In this document: positions 26,830-36,042 of the stretch, in pieces
How the letters are laid out: every line of letters begins with the position of its first letter
How positions within the stretch are numbered: position 1 is the stretch's first letter
NCBI RefSeq assembly: GCF_000613785.1
Contig: NZ_BAJQ01000001.1
Location: forward strand, 116,340 to 180,339
Length of the DNA stretch: 64,000 bases
Reading direction: 5' to 3'
Origin: Segatella oulorum JCM 14966
GTDB taxonomy: Bacteria > Bacteroidota > Bacteroidia > Bacteroidales > Bacteroidaceae
Made by a program: the position numbers and the translations under genes
The notes under the pieces: model-generated
What the model was told of the DNA's origin: nothing
The model's database searches: none
Seen by the model: only the letters and a program-made list of their open reading frames with translations

Positions 26830-28029
26830 ATGAACGTATTAGTCTTAAATTGTGGGAGCAGTTCTATCAAATATAAGCTCTACAACATGGACAATGAGTC
26901 GGTGTTGGCACAAGGAGGTGTCGAGAGAATTGGCATAGATAATGCCTTTATCAAGGTGAAACTGCCCAATGGTGAAAAGAAAACCATTATGGCCGACCTG
27001 CCAACCCATAAGGAAGGCGTTGGCCTTGTGTTCGATTGTTTGCTCGATCCAACGTTTGGTGCTATCAAAAGTCTTGATGAAATAGATGCCGTAGGGCATC
27101 GTATCGTGCAAGGAGGTGATATCTATACGGAAAGTGTTATTTGCACTCCGCAGGTTGAAAAGGATATAGAAAGCCTCTGTGATCTTGCACCTGTGCACAA
27201 TGCCGGGCATTTAAAAGGCATTAAGGCCGTGGATGAGTTGATGCCTAACACACCACAAGTGTGTGTGTTTGACAATGCTTTCCATAGCACCATGCCCGAT
27301 TATGCTTATCTTTATGCCATCCCTTACAACCTTTATGAGCAATACCATGTGCGCCGTTATGGCTTCCATGGTACCTCACATCGTTATGTATCGCAGCGCG
27401 TTTGTGAAATCTTAGGCTTGGATATTCACCATTCTAAGATCATAACTTGCCACATAGGCAATGGTGCAAGCGTAGCAGCTGTGCGCAATGGAAAGGTAAT
27501 TGACACCTCAATGGGGCTCACTCCGTTGGCAGGTTTGATGATGGGTACGCGCTGTGGTGATATAGATCCGTCGGCAGTTACTTATCTTATGAGGAAGCTA
27601 AACATGACACCTCACGAGATGTCTGAGTATCTAAACAAGAAGAGTGGCGTGGTAGGAATTACCGGAATTTCAAGCGATATGCGCGATATTGAGCAAGCCG
27701 CTAAGGATGGAAATGAGCGTGCTTTGCTGGCGATGAAGATGTATGACTATCGCATTAAGAAATATATTGGCGCTTATGCTGCAGCACTTGGCGGTGTAGA
27801 TGCCATTGTCTTTACGGCCGGTGTGGGCGAGAATCAAACGGGAACACGTGAGAAAGCCTGTGCAGGTCTTGAGTATATGGGTATTAAGATCGATGTAGAA
27901 AAGAATGCAACCATTCATGGTGAGGAAGCTATCATTTCTACTCCTGACAGCAAAGTGAAAGTAGTTGTCGTACCCACTGATGAAGAAATCGTTATTGCGC
28001 GCGACACAAAAGCGCTCGTTACGCAATAA
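26830..28029 (+). CDS. ackA: Acetate kinase
   Basis: The 399-residue enzyme converts acetyl phosphate and ADP to acetate and ATP. Family motifs are VLNCGSSSIKYKLY at the N-terminus, RYGFHGTSHRYV near 175, CHIGNGASVAAV near 207 and GLMMGTRCGDIDP near 235. The start at 26830 (MNVLVLNCG) is fixed by the family N-terminus; the longer open frame overlaps pta. A hairpin terminator follows at 28061. Confidence 0.96.
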   Translation: MNVLVLNCGSSSIKYKLYNMDNESVLAQGGVERIGIDNAFIKVKLPNGEKKTIMADLPTHKEGVGLVFDCLLDPTFGAIKSLDEIDAVGHRIVQGGDIYTESVICTPQVEKDIESLCDLAPVHNAGHLKGIKAVDELMPNTPQVCVFDNAFHSTMPDYAYLYAIPYNLYEQYHVRRYGFHGTSHRYVSQRVCEILGLDIHHSKIITCHIGNGASVAAVRNGKVIDTSMGLTPLAGLMMGTRCGDIDPSAVTYLMRKLNMTPHEMSEYLNKKSGVVGITGISSDMRDIEQAAKDGNERALLAMKMYDYRIKKYIGAYAAALGGVDAIVFTAGVGENQTGTREKACAGLEYMGIKIDVEKNATIHGEEAIISTPDSKVKVVVVPTDEEIVIARDTKALVTQ

Positions 28030-28060
28030 ATAGCAGCAACTTTATGGTTAACAGTTCAGC

Positions 28061-28098
28061 AAAAGGGTGAGCATTGCGCTAGCAGTGTCCACCCTTTT
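28061..28098 (+). terminator. Terminator of pta-ackA
   Basis: AAAAGGGTG (28061-28069) pairs with CACCCTTTT (28090-28098), followed by GTTTT. Confidence 0.75.
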
Positions 28099-28149
28099 GT
28101 TTTGCTCTTGTAGCAGGTTTGGATATAGAAACCCTTCACATGACAAGCT

Positions 28150-28688
28150 ATGATAGATGAAATTCTCCAATATAATCAGCAGTTTGTAGCCGCGAAAGGT
28201 TACGAAAAGTATATCACTTCCAAATATCCCGACAAGCATTTGGCCGTACTTTCGTGCATGGATACGCGCTTAACCGAGCTGCTTCCGGCCGCTTTAGGTC
28301 TCAAAAATGGCGATGCTAAGTTCATTAAGAATGCCGGAGCTTGGTCATTTCGCCTTTCGATTCGGCCATGCGCAGCCTCATTGTAGCTATTTTTGAGTTG
28401 GGAGTGAATGAGATTATGGTGGTGGCTCATTCAGAATGTGGCGCCTGTCACATGCACTATGACGCGTTTCATGCACACATGAAAGCGCGAGGTATTGCCG
28501 ATTCTACGTTGGAAACCATCCGCCGGAGTGGCATAAACCTCAACGAATGGTTGGAAGGTTTTCACGATACCGAGGCATCAGTGCGCCATACCGTTGATGT
28601 TATTCAGCATCATCCCTTAGTACCTCATGACGTTTCCGTGCGCGGTTTCATCATCAATTCGGTCACCGGGGAACTTACTGCCGTATAA
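28150..28688 (+). CDS. Beta-class carbonic anhydrase (one-base frameshift near 28341)
   Basis: After correction the protein has 179 residues and hydrates CO2 to bicarbonate. The zinc ligands of beta carbonic anhydrases are visible: CMDTR (Cys and the Asp/Arg dyad, about residue 37) and HSECGAC (His and Cys, about residue 98). As written, the frame ends at 28386 inside KFIKNAGAW. Adding one T to the TT at 28341-28342 gives NAGALVISPFDSAMRSLIV and continues to 28688. Both zinc-site halves are intact, so an error in the sequence is more likely than a dead gene. A strong terminator follows. Confidence 0.82.
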
Positions 28689-28735
28689 AAAGCGTGGCTT
28701 CTCCTTATACATCATAGGGAGAAGCCACGCTTTTT
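28687..28735. terminator. Bidirectional terminator between carbonic anhydrase and PatB-like gene
   Basis: An 18-bp perfect stem (28687-28704 with 28718-28735) and 13-base loop, with A-run and T-run on both sides, lies between convergent genes. Confidence 0.9.
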
Positions 28736-28759
28736 AGAGCACTATCGCAGAATAAACCC

Positions 28760-29947
28760 CTATCCCTTTGGGTTATTCATCTCCAAAGTCAACACTTTTT
28801 TGAGTCGATGTAAGCCCTCGACAAGCGTTGTTTTTGGGCATGCCAGATTAATTCTCAAGTAATGTCCACCTTGTTTCTCACCATACATCGTACCGCTATT
28901 CAGCATGAGTTTTGCCTCATGCAGCAGCTTCTTGCAGGCCTCATCGGCCGTTAATCCCGTGCGGTGAATGTCCACCCAGGCCAAATAAGTGCCTTCTAAG
29001 CGACACACTTCCAGTGCAGGAAGCTGCTCATGGATAAAGGTTTTCAACGTAAGATAGTTCTCATACAAGTAAATATTGAGCGCATCGAGCCACGCTTCTC
29101 CTTCATTATAGGCCGCCTGTAGCGCGATAACGCCGAATGGATTGACGTCACAAACCTCATTGATATTGATGGCCCGGTCGATCTTTCTGCGCAACCTCGC
29201 ATCGCTACAAATGATGTTTGCAATCTGCAATCCCGCAATATTAAAAGCCTTTGTGGGCGAGTTGAGCACCACACTATTGGCTTTGCACGCCTCATTTACC
29301 GCAGCAAAAGGCTGAAAACGATAGCCCGGCATGATGAGTTCGCCATGAATCTCATCGGCAATCACCCGCACATCATGTCGCAAACAGATGTCGTTCATGC
29401 GTTGCAATTCTGCTTTTGTCCACACGCGTCCCGACGGGTTATGCGGATTGCAAAGCAAAAACACCGTGGTTTTCTCATCCGAACACTTACGTTCGAAGTC
29501 TTCAAAATCGATGACATAGCTGTCTTTTTCACGGCGGAGAGGGTTCTCTGCCACCTCACATCCACAGTTCTTAATCGATGAAAAGAAACAATTATAGACA
29601 GGAGTTTGCACCAACACCTTCTCACCTGGCAATGTTAAAGCCTTTAAAGCACAGGCGATGGCCGGCACAACGCCCGTGGTATAGAGCACCTCTTCACGCT
29701 GAATATGCCACCCATGACGCCGCTCAAACCAATGAATCAGCGCTTCGTAATAGCTGTCGGGCACGAAAGTGTAGCCAAAAATGCCATGCTCAACGCGCTT
29801 TTTTAAGGCGTTAATGATGCAATGTGCCGTGGGAAAGTCCATGTCTGCCACCCACATAGGGAGCACATCGGCATCGTTTGGCTCATCCCATTTGTAGGAA
29901 TTTGTGCCCCGTCGCGGGATGATTTTATCAAAATCAAATGGTTCCAT
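28760..29947 (-). CDS. PLP-dependent C-S lyase / aminotransferase, MalY/PatB family
   Basis: The 395-residue fold-type I PLP enzyme opens with DFDKIIPRRGTNSYKWD and PMWVADMDFPTA, the characteristic start of MalY/PatB proteins. The PLP-binding lysine is in NSPTKAFNIAGLQIAN near residue 230, and RLEGTYLAWVDI is a further family block. Such enzymes split cystathionine or cysteine to pyruvate, ammonia and a thiol (or H2S); aminotransferase activity is an alternative. It lies 6 bp after the DUF3737 gene, so the two are co-transcribed. Confidence 0.87.
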   Translation of the reverse strand: MEPFDFDKIIPRRGTNSYKWDEPNDADVLPMWVADMDFPTAHCIINALKKRVEHGIFGYTFVPDSYYEALIHWFERRHGWHIQREEVLYTTGVVPAIACALKALTLPGEKVLVQTPVYNCFFSSIKNCGCEVAENPLRREKDSYVIDFEDFERKCSDEKTTVFLLCNPHNPSGRVWTKAELQRMNDICLRHDVRVIADEIHGELIMPGYRFQPFAAVNEACKANSVVLNSPTKAFNIAGLQIANIICSDARLRRKIDRAININEVCDVNPFGVIALQAAYNEGEAWLDALNIYLYENYLTLKTFIHEQLPALEVCRLEGTYLAWVDIHRTGLTADEACKKLLHEAKLMLNSGTMYGEKQGGHYLRINLACPKTTLVEGLHRLKKVLTLEMNNPKG

Positions 29948-29953
29948 TACCTT

Positions 29954-30799
29954 TTATTTCCTCGTTTCAATCACGCAATCCTTACCTTTTGCAAACGCAT
30001 TATAAGTGATTTTGCCAATCTCGTCGGCCACAATCCGCCCGCTAATCGGGTTTTTAATTTCCGTAATGCAGCCCTTTATCGACGCATCAATGTGTCTGCT
30101 ATCTTCAAATGTGCGGTCACACTCGGCATCAAACGTGCAGTCTTCCAACACGATGCCATCCAAATAGCACAATGGTTGTTCACCTTTGATGTGACAACGC
30201 ACCAATTTGATGTTCTTAGAGTGCCAAGCTAAGTACTCACCATCGAGCACACTATCGTAGACAACCACATTCTCGCATTCCCAAAAACTGTCTTTCGTTG
30301 TGATATTGGCATGGTGAACTTCTACATTTTTGCAATATTGAAAGATGTATTTGCTGTCGCTTGTCAGCCCATCCACATAGATATCCTCGCAGAACATAAA
30401 GGGATAAGTGCCATCGTGCAACGTCACATCTTTAATCTTTATGCCCTTCACTTTCCAAAAAGTCTCGTCGGCATCGTTGATTGTTACATGCTCTAAACTG
30501 AGGTTTTCCATCTCACGAAAGAACTTAGGCCCATCAATGACCGAGTCTTTCATCACCATATTTTGGCTGTACCAAATAGCTGAACGGCTCTCAGGCGCAA
30601 AATAACAATTTGTAATCACGCTGCCATCAACGTGCCACCAAGGATATTTGCCATAGAATTTCGAGTCGTGACACTCCACATTCTTGCAGCATTTAATCCC
30701 CGATTCGCCATCCGTGATGGTGATATGTTCTAATTTTGTGTCGTGAATACCAAATAGAGGACGCTCACCGCCATATTGTTTATTCTGAATACTTTCCAT
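29954..30799 (-). CDS. DUF3737 protein, right-handed beta-helix
   Basis: The 281-residue protein consists of short repeating strands with the pattern of a parallel beta-helix (for example VSECHDSKFYG-like rungs, CKNVEVHHANI, CENVVVYDSVLDG and SKNIKLVRCHIKG). It resembles the DUF3737 family of unknown function. No signal peptide is present, so it is probably cytosolic. It is the first gene of a two-gene unit with the PatB-like lyase; a metabolic link is possible but unproven. A TATCTTTG box is at 30856-30863. Confidence 0.82.
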   Translation of the reverse strand: MESIQNKQYGGERPLFGIHDTKLEHITITDGESGIKCCKNVECHDSKFYGKYPWWHVDGSVITNCYFAPESRSAIWYSQNMVMKDSVIDGPKFFREMENLSLEHVTINDADETFWKVKGIKIKDVTLHDGTYPFMFCEDIYVDGLTSDSKYIFQYCKNVEVHHANITTKDSFWECENVVVYDSVLDGEYLAWHSKNIKLVRCHIKGEQPLCYLDGIVLEDCTFDAECDRTFEDSRHIDASIKGCITEIKNPISGRIVADEIGKITYNAFAKGKDCVIETRK

Positions 30800-30855
30800 C
30801 TTTTATCTTCTTTTCTGTTTCAATTTTATAGTGTATGATTTTCTTCTTACGCTTA

Positions 30856-30863
30856 CAAAGATA
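30856..30863 (-). promoter_or_regulatory. Promoter -7 box for the DUF3737-PatB unit
   Basis: Minus-strand TATCTTTG, 56 bp before the ATG at 30799. Confidence 0.6.
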
Positions 30864-31183
30864 CAAAAACTATGCCAGTTTCATCGCATGCGATTTACAA
30901 AATGACGTAATTTTTTCTAAAAGTGGCTTGTGGTGCTACTTTTTACGCCTGCCGTTTGGGGAATAATCAAGAGAGGGAGCAGAAGTGAAAGCAAATGATG
31001 TGTCACCTTGTCTCATCCACATGCGTTGATAGGAAAGCATCATGCCGCCTTTCATTCCTGCTGTTACGCCGTGTCGTCTTTGCGGAATGGCAATCCATAC
31101 ACCAAGGCCATCCTATCAGTTGTTGTAGTAAGTGAGTTGTTAAGCTATCATGCTTGCTCAGAGCTACTTACTCCCTTGCTTTG

Positions 31184-31271
31184 TAAAATGGTGCATTTTG
31201 TGCGGCAAAAGCTATCATATTATGCAACAATCTCATGCAGATTGCACTGCAAAGACGATGCTTTTTCTGGG
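31184..31271. repeat. 22-bp degenerate tandem repeat array 4 (4 units)
   Basis: Units start at 31184, 31206, 31228 and 31250. The third has perfect 6-bp dyad arms (CAATCT-CATGC-AGATTG). The second (CAAAAGCTATCATATTA) is close to the first unit of array 2 (CAAAAGCTATCAAATTG). The rest of 30864-31359 contains no gene. Confidence 0.68.
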
Positions 31272-31359
31272 CCTTTGTTACTCCTTTCTTTTCTAAAGAG
31301 ACGGCGGTACCACGACCATCACTACGGCAACGGCCAACCTTGTGGTATCATCTTGCAGC

Positions 31360-32079
31360 TTAAAACAAGTCACGCAGCACAGCAAGCGACTTGATTTCGG
31401 GAAATTTCGGCAGATGCAAGGCATAATAGTGCAACACAATGTCGCAAAATCGATTGCGCTCTGCACGCGACAGTTTAAATAAGTGCATGTTGGCATAGTC
31501 CATTCGTGAGAACGTTGCCACCAAGGCTGCGTCCTCAACCGGCAGAAACTGACCATGCAAGGGCAGCGTTCGCACGTAACATCCATTGCGCATATCGAAA
31601 TAACAACCGCTCACATAGTCGTCTAAGTTGGGATAAACCCCTAAGAAACGCAATAGGTGAATCATGTAAACCAAATGAAAATTGGCAAAATTATGGTCGC
31701 AACTGTCCAACCATTCAATGCTATGAAAAAGATAATCAAACAGGGGTTCGTTGACGGGTTCGTGATGCACCACATGTAAAGTAAATTCAGAAAGGAAGAG
31801 GGTGATGGACAGTTTGTAGGCATCGAAAGGGATAGATGCGAGCGGAACAGCAAGCCCTACACTCTTTAAATGCTGCAAATCGTTCTTCGGGCGGTAATCA
31901 AACTCCACCTCGAGCAGTGTAAAAGGCTGAAAATATTGCTTTTTCATGGCTCCCTTTGGCGATGCCGATGGACGCACAACAAAGGTGACACAGCCCCGTT
32001 TCTGGGTGAACATTTCCACCATCAGCTTGCCTTCGCCAAACTTAAACGCATGCAACACGATTGCTTTTGTCTTGATCAT
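31360..32079 (-). CDS. recO: DNA repair protein RecO
   Basis: The protein of about 239 residues has the RecO N-terminal OB fold (IKTKAIVLHAFKFGEGKLMVEMFTQ-like start, then GCVTFVVRPSAS) and a helical C-terminal domain. RecO helps RecR load RecA on SSB-coated single-stranded DNA. The four-cysteine zinc finger seen in some RecO proteins is not present. The start may be ATG 32079 or the adjacent ATG 32082; the longer frame begins at a TTG. It appears monocistronic. Confidence 0.87.
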   Translation of the reverse strand: MIKTKAIVLHAFKFGEGKLMVEMFTQKRGCVTFVVRPSASPKGAMKKQYFQPFTLLEVEFDYRPKNDLQHLKSVGLAVPLASIPFDAYKLSITLFLSEFTLHVVHHEPVNEPLFDYLFHSIEWLDSCDHNFANFHLVYMIHLLRFLGVYPNLDDYVSGCYFDMRNGCYVRTLPLHGQFLPVEDAALVATFSRMDYANMHLFKLSRAERNRFCDIVLHYYALHLPKFPEIKSLAVLRDLF

Positions 32080-32145
32080 CATCACGAACAAAGGTAGCTC
32101 TTATTCCCGAGAAACAGGCACTTGCGAAAAATATTTCTACAAATG

Positions 32146-32177
32146 TTTGGCTATACCAAATTAATATACTAACTTTG
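32146..32177 (+). promoter_or_regulatory. Complete promoter for tRNA-Glu (and rpsT)
   Basis: TTTG at 32146-32149, a 20-bp spacer and TAACTTTG at 32170-32177, 21 bp before the tRNA. Confidence 0.75.
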
Positions 32178-32198
32178 CACCCGCAAAATAAGTGCGAT

Positions 32199-32270
32199 GG
32201 TCCCTTCGTCTATCGGTTAGGACGAGAGATTTTCATTCTCTAAAGAGCAGTTCGACTCTGCTAGGGACTA
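32199..32270 (+). tRNA. tRNA-Glu (anticodon TTC)
   Basis: The sequence begins GGTCCCTTCGTCTATCGG and ends AGGGACTA, forming the acceptor stem. The anticodon stem AGAGA/TCTCT holds TTTTCAT, giving TTC. CCA is not encoded; length is 72 nt. rpsT follows 28 bp later. Confidence 0.96.
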
Positions 32271-32298
32271 CAAATTAAAAAGTAAAGTATTAGCAAAG

Positions 32299-32553
32299 AT
32301 GGCAAATCATAAATCATCCGTAAAGAGAATTCGTCAGACAAAGACGAGAACGTTGCACAACAAATATTACGCAAAGACCATGCGTAACGCTGTACGTAAG
32401 TTGCGTTCGCTTGCCGACAAAGAAGAGGCTTTGAAGCTTTATCCCGTTGTTCAGGCAATGTTAGATAAGTTGGCTAAAGTGAATATCATTCATGCCAACA
32501 AGGCAGCTAACATCAAATCGGGCTTAGCACAGCACATCAGCAAATTGGGTTAA
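32299..32553 (+). CDS. rpsT: 30S ribosomal protein S20
   Basis: The 84-residue basic protein [20 protein letters not shown] is a clear S20, an early 16S rRNA-binding protein of the small subunit. Length is typical. It lies 28 bp after tRNA-Glu with no promoter or terminator between, so tRNA processing probably frees the mRNA. A hairpin follows. Confidence 0.95.
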   Translation: MANHKSSVKRIRQTKTRTLHNKYYAKTMRNAVRKLRSLADKEEALKLYPVVQAMLDKLAKVNIIHANKAANIKSGLAQHISKLG

Positions 32554-32574
32554 GCATCCATTTGCAATGGTAAG

Positions 32575-32602
32575 GGTCGTAATTTCTACGGAAGTTGCGA
32601 CC
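32575..32602 (+). terminator. Likely terminator of rpsT
   Basis: GGTCGTAA (32575-32582) pairs with TTGCGACC (32595-32602) with one T-G pair, followed by TTTAT. The interval to gyrB (32603-32872) has only a small 7-bp hairpin at 32805-32827 and no gene. Confidence 0.55.
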
Positions 32603-32872
32603 TTTATGCATGTCGTATGGATACAAAGACATCTCTTTCATAGAAGAAGTGGCATCTATAGCGACTTTACCAAAAGGCAAGTGGAAAAGAGGTTGCATAC
32701 ACTTTCTATGCTTTCTTAAATGCGTCCTCTAACAGATTTGCTCCCCTTTTTCTTGTCATCTCACCAAGAAAGACTCTGTTTTCTTCTTATTATTCCAAAT
32801 GTTATGGCACCTTTTCACGCGGTGCCACATGCTTTTTCATGGCAAAAAGTTTTATAATTGCGGCTTTTTCCG

Positions 32873-32880
32873 TATCTTTG
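32873..32880 (+). promoter_or_regulatory. Promoter -7 box for gyrB
   Basis: TATCTTTG, 25 bp before the gyrB ATG. Confidence 0.65.
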
Positions 32881-32905
32881 CAGATAAATCACACGATTCA
32901 AAACA

Positions 32906-34876
32906 ATGGCAGAAAATCTCAATAACGAGGCCAATTATTCCGCCTCCAATATCCAAGTATTGGAAGGTTTGGAGGCCGTTCGCAAACGTCCCGCCATGTA
33001 TATTGGCGACATTAGCGAAAAAGGATTGCATCATTTAATCAATGAAACCGTAGATAACTCTATTGACGAAGCCATGGCGGGTTATTGTACGGACATTGAA
33101 ATCACCATCAATGAAGACAACTCCGTGACCGTTGAGGACAATGGTCGTGGTATTCCGGTTGACGAACACAAGAAATTACACAAGTCAGCACTTGAAGTTG
33201 TCATGACAGTTCTGCATGCCGGAGGTAAGTTTGACAAAGGTTCTTACAAGGTAAGTGGTGGTCTTCATGGTGTAGGTGTCAGCTGTGTGAATGCCCTTTC
33301 AACGCACATGCTCTCGCAAGTCTATCGTGATGGCAAGATTTATCAACAAGAGTATGAGAAGGGGAAGCCGCTCTATCCTGTGAAAGTGGTTGGTGAAACA
33401 ACCAAAAGAGGCACACGACAACAGTTCTGGCCCGACCCAACTATCTTCACAACTACTACGTTTAAATGGGACATTGTGGCCAGCCGTATGCGCGAATTAG
33501 CTTACTTAAATGCCGGCATTCGCATCACTTTGCGCGATCTTCGCCCCAACGAAGAGGGCAAAACACGCGAAGAAGTGTTCCATGCTAAGGATGGATTGAA
33601 AGAGTTTGTGCGCTATGTTGACCGACACCGCACCCACTTATTTGATGACGTTATCTACTTGAAAACCGAGAAACAAGGCATCCCTATTGAGGTAGCTATT
33701 ATGTATAACACCGACTATTCGGAAAACATTCATAGCTATGTCAACAATATTAACACCATCGAAGGCGGCACACATCTCACAGGTTTCCGCGCAGCTTTAA
33801 CGCGAACCCTGAAGGCATACGCCGATGCGGAGCCATCTATTGCCAAGCAAATTGAAAAGGCTAAGATTGAAATTGCGGGGGAAGACTTCCGCGAAGGATT
33901 AACAGCTGTCATCTCAATTAAGGTGGCTGAACCACAATTTGAGGGTCAAACAAAGACGAAACTCGGCAACAGTGAGGTTTCAGGTGCCGTGCAACAGGCC
34001 GTAGGTGAGGCGCTTTCTAACTATTTAGAAGAGCATCCTATTGAAGCAAAGAAGATTTGTGAGAAGGTTGTTTTAGCTGCAACGGCGCGTATTGCCGCAC
34101 GTAAAGCCCGCGAAAGTGTACAACGTAAGAGCGTGATGTCGGGTGGAGGACTGCCTGGAAAGCTGGCCGATTGCTCAAACAAAGACCCAAAAGATTGCGA
34201 AATCTTTCTTGTAGAGGGTGACTCTGCAGGCGGTTCTGCCAAGCAAGGTCGCGACCGTTACACTCAAGCCATATTGCCCTTGCGTGGTAAAATCCTCAAC
34301 GTTGAGAAGGTACAATGGCATAGAGTGTTCGAAGCTGAGTCGGTAATGAACATCATTCAAAGCATAGGTGTGCGCTTTGGTGTTGAAGGAGAAGACGACA
34401 GAGAGGCCAATATTGATAAACTTCGCTACGACAAAATCATCATAATGACCGATGCTGATGTCGATGGTTCGCACATCGATACGCTCATTATGACACTCTT
34501 TTATCGCTTTATGCCTAAGGTTATTGAGGATGGTCACCTCTATATTGCCACACCACCTCTCTATAAATGTACCTATAAAAAGGTGAGCGAATATTGCTAT
34601 ACTGAGCAACAACGTCAGGCCTTTATCGACAAATATGTGGAAGGAAAAGAAGATGATAAGGCTCTACATACACAGCGTTACAAAGGTTTAGGTGAGATGA
34701 ATCCCGACCAACTGTGGGAAACTACCATGGATCCTGCACAGCGTTTGCTCAAACAAGTGACCATTCAGAACGCTGCAGAAGCTGATGAAATCTTCTCAAT
34801 GCTGATGGGTGACGACGTAGAACCGCGCAGAGTGTTTATCGAAGAGAATGCAACTTATGCCAATATTGACGCATAA
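32906..34876 (+). CDS. gyrB: DNA gyrase subunit B
   Basis: The 656-residue protein is the ATPase subunit of gyrase, which introduces negative supercoils with GyrA. The GHKL ATP site is visible as NETVDNSIDEAMAGYC, DNGRGIPVD and GGLHGVGVSCVNALS, and the TOPRIM domain as VEGDSAGGSAKQGRDR and DADVDGSHI. The C-terminal RYKGLGEMNPDQLWETTMDP is typical. The frame is intact and the length normal. gyrA is not in the window. A terminator follows within 75 bp. Confidence 0.96.
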   Translation: MAENLNNEANYSASNIQVLEGLEAVRKRPAMYIGDISEKGLHHLINETVDNSIDEAMAGYCTDIEITINEDNSVTVEDNGRGIPVDEHKKLHKSALEVVMTVLHAGGKFDKGSYKVSGGLHGVGVSCVNALSTHMLSQVYRDGKIYQQEYEKGKPLYPVKVVGETTKRGTRQQFWPDPTIFTTTTFKWDIVASRMRELAYLNAGIRITLRDLRPNEEGKTREEVFHAKDGLKEFVRYVDRHRTHLFDDVIYLKTEKQGIPIEVAIMYNTDYSENIHSYVNNINTIEGGTHLTGFRAALTRTLKAYADAEPSIAKQIEKAKIEIAGEDFREGLTAVISIKVAEPQFEGQTKTKLGNSEVSGAVQQAVGEALSNYLEEHPIEAKKICEKVVLAATARIAARKARESVQRKSVMSGGGLPGKLADCSNKDPKDCEIFLVEGDSAGGSAKQGRDRYTQAILPLRGKILNVEKVQWHRVFEAESVMNIIQSIGVRFGVEGEDDREANIDKLRYDKIIIMTDADVDGSHIDTLIMTLFYRFMPKVIEDGHLYIATPPLYKCTYKKVSEYCYTEQQRQAFIDKYVEGKEDDKALHTQRYKGLGEMNPDQLWETTMDPAQRLLKQVTIQNAAEADEIFSMLMGDDVEPRRVFIEENATYANIDA

Positions 34877-34896
34877 GGTCTTCTAAATCCTATTAT

Positions 34897-35970
34897 ATGC
34901 TGTTTCAAACAGATGAGAAAAGCCCCTTTCTATCACGAGAATGGGGCTTTTTTGTAGGCTATTATCCACAGCGAAGTTTCATCATAAAGCTCTTCTTGCT
35001 ATGTCATTTAGTGCTTTTTGAATTGCCTATTAGTGCACAAAATAACATAACTTCTGAGGAAAAACAATCCGCATGGATAGAGCAAGTGCTGGCTTCTACC
35101 GCACTATCACATGCTTGGATTGGCGCAACGATGACTGATTCCACTTCGCAAGTGTGGTTCAGACGCACCTATATCCATGCACAACGCCCCAAACGCGCAT
35201 GGTTAAACGTTGCGACAACGGGCTATATTGAGGTTTATGTAAATGGCTATAATGTGTTGAAGAGCAAGCGATGGCCCTGCAGAATGCAGCCCAATGACGA
35301 CCGTCCCCTATATGCTTCGTTAGATGTTACGCACTTTTTGCAGTCCGATAGCAACACTATTGCCGTATGGTTTAGCCCTGCCTTTCCTCATTTGCAAGCA
35401 CAACAGATTGCCATTTCCTACCATGGTGAGCAGGCAGAAGGCACACCTTTTTCCTTTGTTAGTGACGATTCGTGGCTTACACGACATGCAAATGTGGCAT
35501 TAACCAAAGACCATAGCGAAATATTTCGTGCGCCATCGCTCGAAGAACAGCAATGGAACACCAACGAATGTGCCCTTGCTTTGTGGCAACCTGCACTGCC
35601 ATCGCAGCGCAAAAGCACGCAAAGTGGTGGGGACTTCGACGCCATTCATGCCTCAGAACGCATTACACACGTCTTCCGCCCCGACTATCTTGTGGTGCAA
35701 GGCGACACCGTTTGCTTCATCTTTCCACAGGCTTTCTATGGCTATGCGCGTGTAACTTTCCGCCATACACGTCCGCAAGAATGGGTCAATATCAACGGTT
35801 TGCACTACCAATGCAGCGGTGAAACCGACGAACAAGCGTATAGAAAATTCACTTTGCAACCGATACATCGCCTGTGGATTACAGGCGATCGTGCCTTCAA
35901 ATCCGAACAGATTGAGAAAGTAGAAGGGATAGAAGTCTGCCCCACTTTGTCCTATAAATGGCACGATTAA
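34897..35970 (+). CDS. Secreted jelly-roll (galactose-binding-like) protein, start uncertain
   Basis: The open frame codes 357 residues. After a signal-peptide-like stretch (IIKLFLLCHLVLFELPISAQ, residues about 30-49) comes a beta-sandwich with VWFRRTYIHAQRPKRAWLN, TGYIEVYVNGYNVL and LYASLDVTHFLQSDSNTIAV. This is the pattern of the carbohydrate-binding modules found at the front of GH78/GH2-type enzymes. No catalytic domain is present. The only ATG (34897) places the first 20 codons through the gyrB terminator hairpin; the natural signal peptide start has ATC ATA at 34982-34987, where an ATG would be expected. The protein could be truncated or use an unusual start. Confidence 0.6.
   Translation: MLFQTDEKSPFLSREWGFFVGYYPQRSFIIKLFLLCHLVLFELPISAQNNITSEEKQSAWIEQVLASTALSHAWIGATMTDSTSQVWFRRTYIHAQRPKRAWLNVATTGYIEVYVNGYNVLKSKRWPCRMQPNDDRPLYASLDVTHFLQSDSNTIAVWFSPAFPHLQAQQIAISYHGEQAEGTPFSFVSDDSWLTRHANVALTKDHSEIFRAPSLEEQQWNTNECALALWQPALPSQRKSTQSGGDFDAIHASERITHVFRPDYLVVQGDTVCFIFPQAFYGYARVTFRHTRPQEWVNINGLHYQCSGETDEQAYRKFTLQPIHRLWITGDRAFKSEQIEKVEGIEVCPTLSYKWHD
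34918..34951 (+). terminator. gyrB terminator, inside the annotated start of the next frame
   Basis: AAAAGCCCC (34918-34926) pairs with GGGGCTTTT (34943-34951), followed by TT. It is a typical intrinsic terminator 41 bp after the gyrB stop. It argues against a translation start at 34897 for the following gene. Confidence 0.75.
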
Positions 35971-36014
35971 ATAGACTATTTTCAGAAAACAACGCCGTTT
36001 TCCTTCGTTTTTTG

Positions 36015-36022
36015 TATCTTTG
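36015..36022 (+). promoter_or_regulatory. Promoter -7 box for the AraC-type regulator
   Basis: TATCTTTG, 20 bp before the ATG at 36043. Confidence 0.6.
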
Positions 36023-36042
36023 TAGAGCAAATCTACATCAAT

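Noticed and set aside
26692..28029. Acetate kinase starting 46 residues upstream
   Set aside because: The extra residues overlap pta and do not match the family; MNVLVLNCGSSS at 26830 is the conserved start.
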